Source of the DNA: Flavobacteriaceae bacterium
Lineage (GTDB): Bacteria; Bacteroidota; Bacteroidia; Flavobacteriales; Flavobacteriaceae
Length of the DNA stretch: 11,668 bases
NCBI GenBank assembly: GCA_002729755.1
Contig: PBYT01000004.1
Span: 72,407-84,074 of the forward strand
Reading direction: 5' to 3'
Under the pieces are notes generated by a model. That model made no database searches. It had not been told where the DNA came from and saw only the letters and a program-made list of their open reading frames with translations. The position numbers were made by a program, and so were the translations under genes. Numbering within the stretch: the first letter of the stretch is position 1; each line of letters begins with the position of its first letter. Positions 1-8,114 of this stretch are shown here, one piece after another.

Positions 1-1974
1 GATAGAACGAAGTTTTATAAAATTAAAGATCTTCCTAATTTACCTTCTTCTGAGATTCAAATTGTTGGAAAAGTAGTTAAAAAGATATCTGTCAATAACA
101 AATTTAATAAACGTTTATCATTAACATTTCAAGATGATACGGGTGAAATAGATTTAATTTGGTTTAGAGGATACAGTTGGATTGAGGATTCAATAGACAA
201 GAATAAAGAATATGTCGTTTTTGGAAAATTAAATTGGTATAAAAATAAAATCACAATCACTCATCCAGAAATAAAATTAAAATCGACTTTTGATAAAAAT
301 GTACCAAGAAGGCTACATGGGATATATTCTTCAACAGAAAAGTTAACCAATAGCGGGATAACACAAAGATATTTTATAAAAATAATCTATGAATTACTTC
401 AATCAACTAATGGGAAGATTAAAGAAAATTTACCTTCTTATATAAGAAAAGAATATTCTCTTATTGATAGGCAAAATGCTTTCATAAATATTCATCTACC
501 AGAATCCAACGATAAATTAAAGAAAGCAATAGATAGATTAAAATTTGAAGAATTATTTTTTAATCAATTAGGGTTTATATTGTCTAAAACTGACAGACTT
601 AAAAAGATAAATGGATTTCAATTTAAATTAGTAGGTGATAATTTTAATAAATTTTACAATGAATCACTGCCATTTGATTTAACAGGTGATCAGAAAAAAG
701 TAATAAAAGAAATTCGTAAAGATTTTAATAGTGGAAAACAGATGAATAGACTTCTTCAGGGAGATGTTGGTTCTGGAAAGACAATAGTTTCATTGATGAT
801 AATCTTAATAGCAATAGATAATGGATATCAATCATGTATTCTTGCTCCAACTGAAATTTTAGCTCAACAGCATTTTGATTCTATTTCTAAATTATTAGAA
901 AAACTTAATGTAAATGCTGAACTCTTAACTGGTTCAACTCCTACAAAATCAAGAAAGAATATGCACCAAAAACTTTTAAATAATGAAATTCAAATTTTAA
1001 TTGGAACGCATGCAATTCTTGAAGATGTGGTAAAGTTTAAAAATTTAGGTTTAGCTATAATTGATGAACAACATAGATTTGGAGTAGCACAAAGAGCTAA
1101 ACTATGGAAAAAGAATGCCTCTCCCCCACATATATTAGTTATGACTGCAACACCAATACCTAGAACATTAGCTATGAGTGTTTATGGTGATCTTGATATA
1201 TCAATAATAAAAGAATTACCTCCAGGACGAAAAAAGACAATTACTGTCCACAGATATGATAAGAATAGATTGAGTGTCTATAAGTTTCTTAAAGATCAAA
1301 TTATACTAGGAAGGCAAATATATATTGTCTATCCGTTAATTAATGAATCAGAAAAACTTGATTATAAAGATCTTGTTGATGGTTACGAAAGTATGCTACG
1401 TGATTTTCCAAGACCAGAATATCAAGTAGGTATCCTTCATGGTAAAATGAAGTCGTTAGATAAAAGTTTGGAAATGGAAAGATTCATAAATAATAAAACC
1501 CAGATACTTGTATCTACAACTGTTATAGAGGTTGGTGTAAATGTTCCAAATGCATCGGTTATGATGATTGAAAGTTCTGAAAGATTTGGATTATCTCAAT
1601 TACACCAATTAAGGGGAAGGGTTGGTAGAGGGAATGAAGAAAGTTATTGTATTCTTATGACTAAAGATAATCTTTCAAGTGATGCTAAGACAAGAACTGA
1701 CACAATGGTTCAAATTGATGATGGTTTTAAGCTTTCTGAGGTTGATTTAAAATTAAGGGGTCCTGGAGATCTATTAGGCACAAAACAAAGTGGAATTCTT
1801 AAATTTAAAATAGCAGATATTATTAATGATTATGATATCCTAACAAAAGCTAGAGATTGTGTTTCAAGTATATTATCTAACGATCCTAAACTAAAGTTAG
1901 CTGAAAATTTGTCTATAAGAGAATATATTTCTCTTTCAGGAAAATCAAAAAATTTATGGAGATATATAAGCTGA
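1..1974 (+). CDS. recG: ATP-dependent DNA helicase RecG, 5' end cut off by the window
   Basis: RecG is a superfamily 2 helicase that remodels stalled replication forks and Holliday junctions. The frame is open from base 1 and gives 657 residues before a TGA stop. The family is usually about 700 residues, so roughly 40 N-terminal residues lie outside. Numbering from the first visible codon, residues about 18-100 form the OB-fold wedge domain (FQDDTGEIDLIWFRG at 43-57). The RLKFEELFFNQL helix precedes the motor. Walker A GDVGSGKT is at 254-261, the DEQH box (IIDEQHRFGV) at 355-358, motif III TATPIPRTL at 382-390, and motif VI QLRGRVGRG at 536-544, followed by the RecG-specific LRGPGDLLGTKQSG. 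A TTG at 580 could be mistaken for a start, but the wedge domain lies upstream in the same frame. All key motor residues are present, so it should be functional. Identification is very secure. Confidence 0.96.
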   Translation, partial: DRTKFYKIKDLPNLPSSEIQIVGKVVKKISVNNKFNKRLSLTFQDDTGEIDLIWFRGYSWIEDSIDKNKEYVVFGKLNWYKNKITITHPEIKLKSTFDKNVPRRLHGIYSSTEKLTNSGITQRYFIKIIYELLQSTNGKIKENLPSYIRKEYSLIDRQNAFINIHLPESNDKLKKAIDRLKFEELFFNQLGFILSKTDRLKKINGFQFKLVGDNFNKFYNESLPFDLTGDQKKVIKEIRKDFNSGKQMNRLLQGDVGSGKTIVSLMIILIAIDNGYQSCILAPTEILAQQHFDSISKLLEKLNVNAELLTGSTPTKSRKNMHQKLLNNEIQILIGTHAILEDVVKFKNLGLAIIDEQHRFGVAQRAKLWKKNASPPHILVMTATPIPRTLAMSVYGDLDISIIKELPPGRKKTITVHRYDKNRLSVYKFLKDQIILGRQIYIVYPLINESEKLDYKDLVDGYESMLRDFPRPEYQVGILHGKMKSLDKSLEMERFINNKTQILVSTTVIEVGVNVPNASVMMIESSERFGLSQLHQLRGRVGRGNEESYCILMTKDNLSSDAKTRTDTMVQIDDGFKLSEVDLKLRGPGDLLGTKQSGILKFKIADIINDYDILTKARDCVSSILSNDPKLKLAENLSIREYISLSGKSKNLWRYIS

Positions 1975-1987
1975 TATATTATATTTG
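1956..1987 (+). promoter_or_regulatory. Candidate Bacteroidetes-type promoter for pheT
   Basis: TATATTTG at 1980-1987 is an exact match to the Bacteroidetes -7 box TAnnTTTG. It lies just after the recG stop. A weak -33 partner (TATG, ending at 1958) sits 21 bases upstream, inside recG. Initiation would fall near 1992-1994, leaving a leader of about 15 bases before the GTG start of pheT. This suggests pheT need not depend on recG transcription. The assignment is inferred from motif and position; such boxes also arise by chance in A+T-rich DNA. Confidence 0.4.
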
Positions 1988-2008
1988 CTATGAATTAGAT
2001 TATAAACT

Positions 2009-4417
2009 GTGAAAGTTTCTTATAATTGGCTAAAAGATTACATAGACATTGACAAACCAGTTGATGAAGTCTCAGAAATATTAACAAATCTTGGTTTAGA
2101 AGTTGAAAACGTAGAAGACTTTGAATCCATAAAAGGATCTCTTGAGGGAATTATTGTAGGAGAAGTTTTATCCTGTAAAAAACATCCAAATGCTGATAGA
2201 CTAATACTTACCAATATTGATTTAGGAAAAGAAGGGAAATTTAAAATCGTATGTGGTGCGCCAAATATTGCTAAAGGTCAAAAAGTACCTGTTGCAACAG
2301 TTGGATCTGTTATTTACACAAAATCTGGTGAGAAGATTAAAATATCAAAATCTAAAATAAGAGGTTTTGTAAGTAATGGTATGGTTTGCGCAGAAAATGA
2401 AATTGGATTAGGTAATTCGCACGATGGAATAATGGTTCTAGATGAAAAAATAAAACCAGGGACTCCATTAAGCAAAATATTTGAAGTTGAAAGTGATAAA
2501 ATATTAGAAATTGGATTAACTCCTAATAGGTCTGATGCAATGAGTCATTTTGGTGTTGCAAGGGATTTAAAAGCATTTTTTGACCTTAATAAGGAAAAGA
2601 CAACTTTAAAATTACCTAGTATAAGTGAATTTAGTTATGATGATTTTAAAATTGAAACCAAAATAGATGTTGAAGATTCAAATTTATCTCCCTTATATGC
2701 AGGTATTATTATTAATAATATTGAAGTTAAGGAATCTCCAAAATGGATTAAAAATAAACTTAAATCAATTGGACAAGAGCCTATAAATAATATAGTTGAT
2801 ATTACTAATTATGTATTGCACGAAATTGGACAACCTTTACATTCTTTTGATTTAGATAAGATTTCAAATATTGAAGTCAAAACTTTACCTTCAAAAACGA
2901 ATTTTATGACTCTTGATGGTAATCAAATATCTCTTGATAATGAAGATATTATGATTTGTTCTAAAAGTAACCCATTATGTCTAGCCGGTATATTTGGAGG
3001 TTTAGATTCGGGTGTTACAAATAAAACAAAAAATATTTTTCTAGAATCAGCAATATTTAATCCAATATCAATAAGAAAATCATCAAAAAGACATTCAATT
3101 TTTACTGAAGCTTCTTCTAGATTTGAAAGATGTGTAGATCCTGAAATGGTAATATATGCATTAAAAAGAGCTTCAATATTGATTAAAAATGATTGCCCAG
3201 ACTCTATTTCATCGAATGTTATTAAAGAGGATAACCTTAAGTTAGAAGAAAAAAAGATTTTTTTAAGATATGATAAGATTAACTCGATATCTGGTAAATT
3301 AATAGATAAGGAAATCATTGCCTCTATTCTAAATTCTCTAGATGTTACAATTGAGACAGCAACTGATGAAGGTTTAAATGTAATATCACCTCACTATAGA
3401 GTTGATGTAAATAGAGAAATTGATTTAATTGAAGAGATTCTTAGAGTATATGGTTATAACAATATTGATCCAAGTTCAACATTAACTCTTTCTTCAAAGG
3501 ATTTTACTTTAAATAATGATAAAATTATTGATAACATAATCTATAGGAATCTCGTTGGAGTTGGTTTTAATGAGATTATGACAAATTCTATCTGCTCTCC
3601 TGAATCAAATCAAATAAATAAAGATATTAAGCCTATAGAGATTATTAATCCACAAGGAGTTGAACTATCAAATCTTAGAGTCTCATTATTACCTGGAATG
3701 TTGGATATAATAAATTTTAATAATAGCAGACAAAATAAAAATCTCAAATTGTTTGAAATAGGAAATACGTATTACTCAGACCACAAAGAAAACGTTGAAA
3801 CAAAATTGCTTTCTATTTCAATTTCTGGAGAAATATTTAATGAATCCTGGTTAAATAAAGATCAAATAGATAATTTCTACTATATAAAAGGTATAATAAA
3901 AAGATTATGCAATGATTTATCATTAAGGGTGAAATTTATATCTAAAAATGATTCTAATTATTCTAAGAAACTTTTAATTACAAAAGGGAAGGATACAATT
4001 GGCTGTATTGGTAAAATAAACAAAAACCTACTTAATAATTATTCAATAAATACTAAAGTATGCTACGCAGAGATTAATCTATCAAAGATTGATATAAAAA
4101 ATAATGTCATAATATATAAAGAGATCTCCAAATTTCCGTCTTCAAGAAGAGATATATCAATGATAGTAGATTCTAAAGTTACTTTTGATAATATTGAGAA
4201 ATTAGCATTTGATATTGAGAAGAACATATTAAAAGAAGTTAATCTATTTGATGTTTATAAAGACAAGTCCATGAGTAATGATAAAGAATCATACGCAATT
4301 AGTTTTATTTTTAACGACTCTAAAAAAACACTTACTGATAAACATATTAATCAAGTAATGAAAAGAATAATGAATAGATTCACTAAAGATCTTAATGCTC
4401 AGATTAGAGATAAGTAA
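2009..4417 (+). CDS. pheT: Phenylalanyl-tRNA synthetase beta subunit
   Basis: This is the beta chain of the alpha2-beta2 PheRS, which charges tRNA-Phe in the cytoplasm. The beta chain binds tRNA and edits mischarged Tyr-tRNA. It has 802 residues, normal for the family. The start is GTG, chosen because translation then gives the canonical N-terminus MKVSYNWLKDYI; no in-frame ATG is near. Domains in order: EMAP-II-like tRNA-binding OB fold at about 40-148 (HPNADRL at 59-65), the GLTPNRSDAMSHFGVARD segment at 169-186, the B3/B4 editing domain at about 210-395 (NIVDITNYVL at 261-270), the B5 domain at about 412-485, a synthetase-like core, and a C-terminal anticodon-binding FDX-ACB domain over the last ~95 residues containing KFPSSRRDISMIVD. 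No pheS is adjacent in the window, so the alpha chain must be encoded elsewhere. Its TAA stop directly abuts the stop of the convergent ABC-F gene. Confidence 0.97.
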   Translation: MKVSYNWLKDYIDIDKPVDEVSEILTNLGLEVENVEDFESIKGSLEGIIVGEVLSCKKHPNADRLILTNIDLGKEGKFKIVCGAPNIAKGQKVPVATVGSVIYTKSGEKIKISKSKIRGFVSNGMVCAENEIGLGNSHDGIMVLDEKIKPGTPLSKIFEVESDKILEIGLTPNRSDAMSHFGVARDLKAFFDLNKEKTTLKLPSISEFSYDDFKIETKIDVEDSNLSPLYAGIIINNIEVKESPKWIKNKLKSIGQEPINNIVDITNYVLHEIGQPLHSFDLDKISNIEVKTLPSKTNFMTLDGNQISLDNEDIMICSKSNPLCLAGIFGGLDSGVTNKTKNIFLESAIFNPISIRKSSKRHSIFTEASSRFERCVDPEMVIYALKRASILIKNDCPDSISSNVIKEDNLKLEEKKIFLRYDKINSISGKLIDKEIIASILNSLDVTIETATDEGLNVISPHYRVDVNREIDLIEEILRVYGYNNIDPSSTLTLSSKDFTLNNDKIIDNIIYRNLVGVGFNEIMTNSICSPESNQINKDIKPIEIINPQGVELSNLRVSLLPGMLDIINFNNSRQNKNLKLFEIGNTYYSDHKENVETKLLSISISGEIFNESWLNKDQIDNFYYIKGIIKRLCNDLSLRVKFISKNDSNYSKKLLITKGKDTIGCIGKINKNLLNNYSINTKVCYAEINLSKIDIKNNVIIYKEISKFPSSRRDISMIVDSKVTFDNIEKLAFDIEKNILKEVNLFDVYKDKSMSNDKESYAISFIFNDSKKTLTDKHINQVMKRIMNRFTKDLNAQIRDK

Positions 4418-6040
4418 CTATTTATATAATCTTTCTCTTTGATTAATAATTTTCTTATCCTTAACGTATTCATCAAAGGAAAGATAACTGTCAATAATAC
4501 CATTAGGAGTTATTTCAATTATTCTATTCGAAACAGATTTTGCAAAAGCAATATCATTTGTACTCATTAAAACAGTACCTTTAAAATTAATTAATGAATT
4601 ATTAAATGTTGTTATAGACTCTAAATCGAGGTGATTTGTAGGTTCGTCGATTAATAAGACATTTGGATTACCCATCATAATTTTAGATAACATACATCTT
4701 ACCTTCTCCCCTCCTGACAAAACATCACAAGATTTTAAAGCTTCATCACCACTAAATAACATTTTACCTAAAAATCCTCTAATATATAATTCTTCTTTTT
4801 CTTCATCATTATTCGCCCATTGTCTTAACCAATCAACTAGTGAATTTTTAGTTTTAAAAAAAGAAGAATTATCTAGGGGTAAGTAACCAAATGAAGTTGT
4901 AATTCCCCAACTATAAGAACCTGAAGTACTTTTTAAGTTACCAGATAAACATTCATAAAAATAATTACAAGCTCTTGAGTTTTTTGATAAAATTAAAACC
5001 TTCTCACCTTTCTTTAGATTAAAATTAATGTCTTTAAAGAAGGTTTCATTTTCATTTAAAAATGATAAAGAACTTACTTCTAATATTTGATTTCCAGCTT
5101 CTCTTTCTTGTTCAAAAATTATTGCTGGATATCTTCTACTTGAGGGTTTTATTTCTTCTATATTTAGTTTTTCTATCATCTTTTTTCTTGCTGTTGCTTG
5201 TTTTGACTTTGCAACATTTGCTGAAAATCTAGAAATAAATTCTTGTAATTCCTTTTTCTTCTCTTCAGCCTTTTTGTTTTGTTGAAATTTTTGCCTAGTT
5301 GCTAATTCACTTGAAGCTTGCCAAAAACTATAATTACCTGAAAAATGATTAATCTTACCAAAATCTATATCAGATATATGAGTACAAACTGAATCTAGAA
5401 AGAACCTATCATGTGAAACAACAATAATTGTATTTTCAAATTCTTGAATAAAATTTACTAACCATTCTACAGAATTATAATCTAAATCATTTGTCGGCTC
5501 ATCCATAATTAAAACATCTGGATTTCCAAATATACATTGGGCAAGAAGTACCTTAACTTTAATTTTTTGATCAATGCTATCCATCACATGTTGATGTGAT
5601 TCTTCTTTTATACCTAGGCTTGATAAGAGAAATGCTGCATCAGCTTCAGCATTCCAACCATCCATTTCTTCAAATTTAATTTGAAGTTCACCTACTCTCT
5701 CAGCATCTGCATCAGAAAAGTTTTCATTTGCATATAAATCATCTATTTGTTTTTTAATTTCAAAAAGCTCCTTATTTCCTAAAATAACAGTCTCTAATAC
5801 ATTATTACGATCATATCGGTTATGATCCTGCTCTAATACAGATAGTCTTTTCCCAGATTCTAATGATATAGATCCAGAGTTACCTTCCTTTTGTTTAGAT
5901 AAAATTTTCAAAAATGTTGATTTACCAGCACCATTAGCTCCAATTATTCCATAGCAATTTCCTGGAGAAAAAGTTATATTTACTTCATCAAAGAGAATTC
6001 TTTTACCAAATTGAAGTGATAAATTATTTACAGATAACAT
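4418..6040 (-). CDS. ABC-F family ATPase, YbiT-like translation factor
   Basis: ABC-F proteins bind the ribosomal E site and act on translation; they have no membrane domain. The 540-residue protein begins MLSVNNLSLQFGKRILFDEV and matches the E. coli YbiT branch in length and layout. The first nucleotide-binding domain has Walker A GANGAGKST (34-42), Walker B with DEPTNDLD (180-187) and the switch His in SHDRFFL (209-215), but its signature is degenerate (DSIDQKIK, 154-161). The linker at about 245-300 is long, charged and probably coiled-coil; it carries FSANVAKSKQATARKKM, the P-site-tRNA-interaction region. The second domain lacks a Walker A: SKNSRACNYF (352-361) stands where GxNGxGKST is expected. 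Its switch is TND (494-496) instead of SHD, yet it keeps LSGGEK (441-446) and DEPTNHLD (465-472). One composite ATP site therefore appears intact. Divergent from the lipoprotein gene by 12 bases. Family certain, exact cellular role not. Confidence 0.95.
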   Translation of the reverse strand: MLSVNNLSLQFGKRILFDEVNITFSPGNCYGIIGANGAGKSTFLKILSKQKEGNSGSISLESGKRLSVLEQDHNRYDRNNVLETVILGNKELFEIKKQIDDLYANENFSDADAERVGELQIKFEEMDGWNAEADAAFLLSSLGIKEESHQHVMDSIDQKIKVKVLLAQCIFGNPDVLIMDEPTNDLDYNSVEWLVNFIQEFENTIIVVSHDRFFLDSVCTHISDIDFGKINHFSGNYSFWQASSELATRQKFQQNKKAEEKKKELQEFISRFSANVAKSKQATARKKMIEKLNIEEIKPSSRRYPAIIFEQEREAGNQILEVSSLSFLNENETFFKDINFNLKKGEKVLILSKNSRACNYFYECLSGNLKSTSGSYSWGITTSFGYLPLDNSSFFKTKNSLVDWLRQWANNDEEKEELYIRGFLGKMLFSGDEALKSCDVLSGGEKVRCMLSKIMMGNPNVLLIDEPTNHLDLESITTFNNSLINFKGTVLMSTNDIAFAKSVSNRIIEITPNGIIDSYLSFDEYVKDKKIINQRERLYK

Positions 6041-6052
6041 ATTAGTTAAATT

Positions 6053-7456
6053 ATGCGCAAAAATAACACCTTGATATTTTTTAAACTAATTATACTAGTC
6101 AATATTTTGTTTTTTTTTAATTCATGTAATTATAAGAAAGATTCTAATGTTTTTTTTATAGGAGGAGAAATCATTAACCCATCATCATCAGATGTTAATG
6201 TCTACAGAAATAATATTAAGATTGATTCTATTGAATTAGATAATAAGAATACGTTTTTTAAACAAATCAACAACGTTAATTCAGGTATATATAGAATTGA
6301 ACATTTACCTGAATATCAAAATATACTAGTAGATAAGGGCGATAGCATATGGATTAGAGTTAATGGTGAAGATTTTAGTGAATCATTATCTTTTACAGGA
6401 AAAGGCTCATCTAAGAATAATTTTTTAATTGATATTTCAAATTATTTAAATAATGAAGATGATTTTTTATCAAATATGTATTCTGAAAACTCAACTATAT
6501 TTAAAGAAATAATAGATTCATTATCTCTAGAAAAAGAAAATATTTGGAATGATTTTATCAAATCTGGAGTTCAATCAAAATTATCAGAAAAAGTTACTAA
6601 ATCAAGTATATTATATTCATATGCTAATAGACTTGAAAGATATGCTCTACTTAGAGGTTCAAATTGGAATTCATCTGATGCAAAAAAATATTTTAATTAT
6701 AGAAATAACCTTAATCTAAATGATAAAGATTTAATACTATTCGAGCCATATATCACTTATTTAATGAATTATTTTAATAAAAGTGTACTTGACAGTAGTC
6801 AAGTTTATTTTTATCAAAAAAATAATACTGATTTTAATATTAAAAAATTAGTTCTTATAGATTCGGAAATAAAAGATAATGACCTGAAAAATATTTTGTC
6901 TAGAGCTACAGCTGTAGAAGAACTACTGAATTTTAAAAATCATGATTACCATGAAAAGTTTATTGGATACTATTCCTATATAAATTCATCACAAACATAT
7001 TATGATGAAATTATAAAGCTTCATAATGATATAAATAAAATGCAAAGTGGAAAGATGTTACCAGAGATCAATCTTATGAATTTTAATCAAGATATTATTT
7101 CTAGTCTAGACGCATTTAATAAAAATAAAACTCTTATATATTTCTGGTCACAAACTCAAATGAATCATTATAGAAGAACTATTAGAAGAGTTAATGAACT
7201 TAAAGAGAAATTTCCTGAATATAGATATGTAGGAATATGCATTCAACCATACAATTACCTTGTAAACCAAGCCCAAACTATATTAAATGTCACCATAGAT
7301 GATCAATTTTCATTTACAAACTTTGAGAGTTCAAGTAAAGATTGGGTATTGACTTATCTAAACAAAGCAATTATTATAGATAGAAAATCAAAAATTCTTG
7401 ATGGTTTTGGAAATTTATTCTCTAATAGTATAGAAGAGTCTCTAAGTCGTTATTGA
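6053..7456 (+). CDS. Predicted lipoprotein with thioredoxin-like domain lacking CxxC
   Basis: The 467-residue product starts MRKNNTLIFFKLIILV and has a lipoprotein signal peptide ending FFNSC, with C25 as the likely lipidated residue, so it should sit in the envelope. Residues about 33-120 form a beta-rich segment resembling the DUF4369-like N-terminal domain of Bacteroidetes TlpA-type proteins. Residues about 125-330 are mostly helical and lysine/asparagine-rich. Residues about 335-467 follow the TlpA/thioredoxin pattern: KMLPEINLMNF, then KTLIYFWSQTQMNHYRRT where TlpA has FWAxWCxxC, then RYVGICIQ, then YLNKAIIIDRKSKILDGFGNL. Both redox cysteines are absent (SQTQMN at 366-371), and the usual cis-proline is not seen before AIIIDR. 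It is therefore probably not a thiol oxidoreductase; a binding or scaffold role is a guess. The start is the only ATG near the signal peptide. No Shine-Dalgarno is visible. The final seven bases overlap the transaldolase gene. Confidence 0.85.
   Translation: MRKNNTLIFFKLIILVNILFFFNSCNYKKDSNVFFIGGEIINPSSSDVNVYRNNIKIDSIELDNKNTFFKQINNVNSGIYRIEHLPEYQNILVDKGDSIWIRVNGEDFSESLSFTGKGSSKNNFLIDISNYLNNEDDFLSNMYSENSTIFKEIIDSLSLEKENIWNDFIKSGVQSKLSEKVTKSSILYSYANRLERYALLRGSNWNSSDAKKYFNYRNNLNLNDKDLILFEPYITYLMNYFNKSVLDSSQVYFYQKNNTDFNIKKLVLIDSEIKDNDLKNILSRATAVEELLNFKNHDYHEKFIGYYSYINSSQTYYDEIIKLHNDINKMQSGKMLPEINLMNFNQDIISSLDAFNKNKTLIYFWSQTQMNHYRRTIRRVNELKEKFPEYRYVGICIQPYNYLVNQAQTILNVTIDDQFSFTNFESSSKDWVLTYLNKAIIIDRKSKILDGFGNLFSNSIEESLSRY
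6058..6089 (-). promoter_or_regulatory. Candidate promoter of the ABC-F gene, inside the neighbouring lipoprotein gene
   Basis: Read on the minus strand, 6065-6058 is TATTTTTG, an exact TAnnTTTG -7 box. A near-consensus -33 element (TTAG, 6089-6086) sits 20 bases upstream. Initiation would fall near 6053, about 13 bases before the ABC-F start codon. The whole element lies within the first dozen codons of the divergent lipoprotein gene, as it must because only 12 bases separate the two starts. Inferred from motif and spacing only. Confidence 0.35.
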
Positions 7457-8103
7457 TTATTTTTATGGTCACTCAAAAACTTTTCTAATCCTATGTCTGT
7501 TAGCGGGTGCTTCATTAGTCCCTTTATGGCAGAGAGTGGACTTGTAATAACATCTGCACCTAATTTTGCACAATCTACAATATGCATTGTATGTCTTATT
7601 GAAGCAGCTAATATTTGAGTGTTAAAACCATAATTATCATATATCTCCCTTATCTCACTTATTAGATTTAATCCATCAGCAGAAATATCATCAAGCCTTC
7701 CAATAAAAGGTGAAACATAAGTAGCTCCAGCTTTAGCAGCAAGCAGAGCTTGACCTGCAGAAAAAACTAATGTACAATTTGTCTTTAGACCTTTATCTGA
7801 AAAATACCTAATTGCCTTAATTCCTTCTTCAATCATTGGGACTTTGATAACAATTTGTTTGTGTAGTTTAGCTAAGGCTTCTCCCTCTTTAATAATTCCT
7901 TTATAATCAACAGAAATAACCTCAGCTGAAACATCACCAGATACTATATTACAAATATCTTTATAGTGTTTAATTATGTTTTTTTCACCTTTAATTCCTT
8001 CTTTAGCCATTAAAGAGGGATTTGTAGTAACTCCATCAAGTATTCCAAGAGATTGAGCTTCTTTAATTTGATCAAGATTAGCAGTATCAATAAAAAATTT
8101 CAT
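7450..8103 (-). CDS. tal: Transaldolase, small (TalC/FSA-like) type
   Basis: This is a class I aldolase of the pentose phosphate pathway. It moves a dihydroxyacetone unit between sugar phosphates via a Schiff base. The 217-residue length is typical of the small decameric transaldolase/fructose-6-phosphate aldolase group. Visible features are FFIDTANLDQIKEA at the N-terminus, GVTTNPSLMAKEG (24-36), the Schiff-base lysine K87 in VIKVPM, TLVFSAGQALLAAKAGA (111-127), SPFIGRLDD (131-139) and ILAASIRH (164-171). Residue 61 is Glu (SAEVIS) where E. coli FSA has Gln; from the family's known chemistry this favours transaldolase over F6P aldolase activity. It lies 11 bases downstream of the dehydrogenase gene and is probably cotranscribed with it. 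No signal peptide, so cytoplasmic. Its stop lies inside the end of the convergent lipoprotein gene. Confidence 0.95.
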   Translation of the reverse strand: MKFFIDTANLDQIKEAQSLGILDGVTTNPSLMAKEGIKGEKNIIKHYKDICNIVSGDVSAEVISVDYKGIIKEGEALAKLHKQIVIKVPMIEEGIKAIRYFSDKGLKTNCTLVFSAGQALLAAKAGATYVSPFIGRLDDISADGLNLISEIREIYDNYGFNTQILAASIRHTMHIVDCAKLGADVITSPLSAIKGLMKHPLTDIGLEKFLSDHKNNQ

Positions 8104-8114
8104 AAATAAATTTA

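Noticed and set aside
580..582. TTG as the start of recG
   Set aside because: The same frame continues upstream with recognisable RecG wedge-domain sequence, so the TTG is an internal Leu codon.
1990..1998. Two-codon open frame ATG AAT TAG before pheT as a leader peptide
   Set aside because: No ribosome-binding signal, no Phe codons and no attenuator hairpin. The predicted message would start at or inside its ATG. Chance is the simpler reading.
2923..3318. 131-codon open frame on the minus strand
   Set aside because: It lies wholly inside pheT, opposite conserved B3/B4 and B5 coding sequence, and its translation shows no recognisable domain. It is a shadow of pheT.
4401..4432. Inverted repeat AGATTA / TAATCT at the pheT/ABC-F junction as a bidirectional terminator
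   Set aside because: The stem is only six A+T-rich pairs with interrupted inner pairing and no clean T tract. Too weak to call.
6158..6167. AGGAGGAG-like Shine-Dalgarno inside the lipoprotein gene
   Set aside because: It encodes Gly-Gly-Glu in the reading frame, no start codon follows at a suitable distance, and other genes here do not use Shine-Dalgarno sites.
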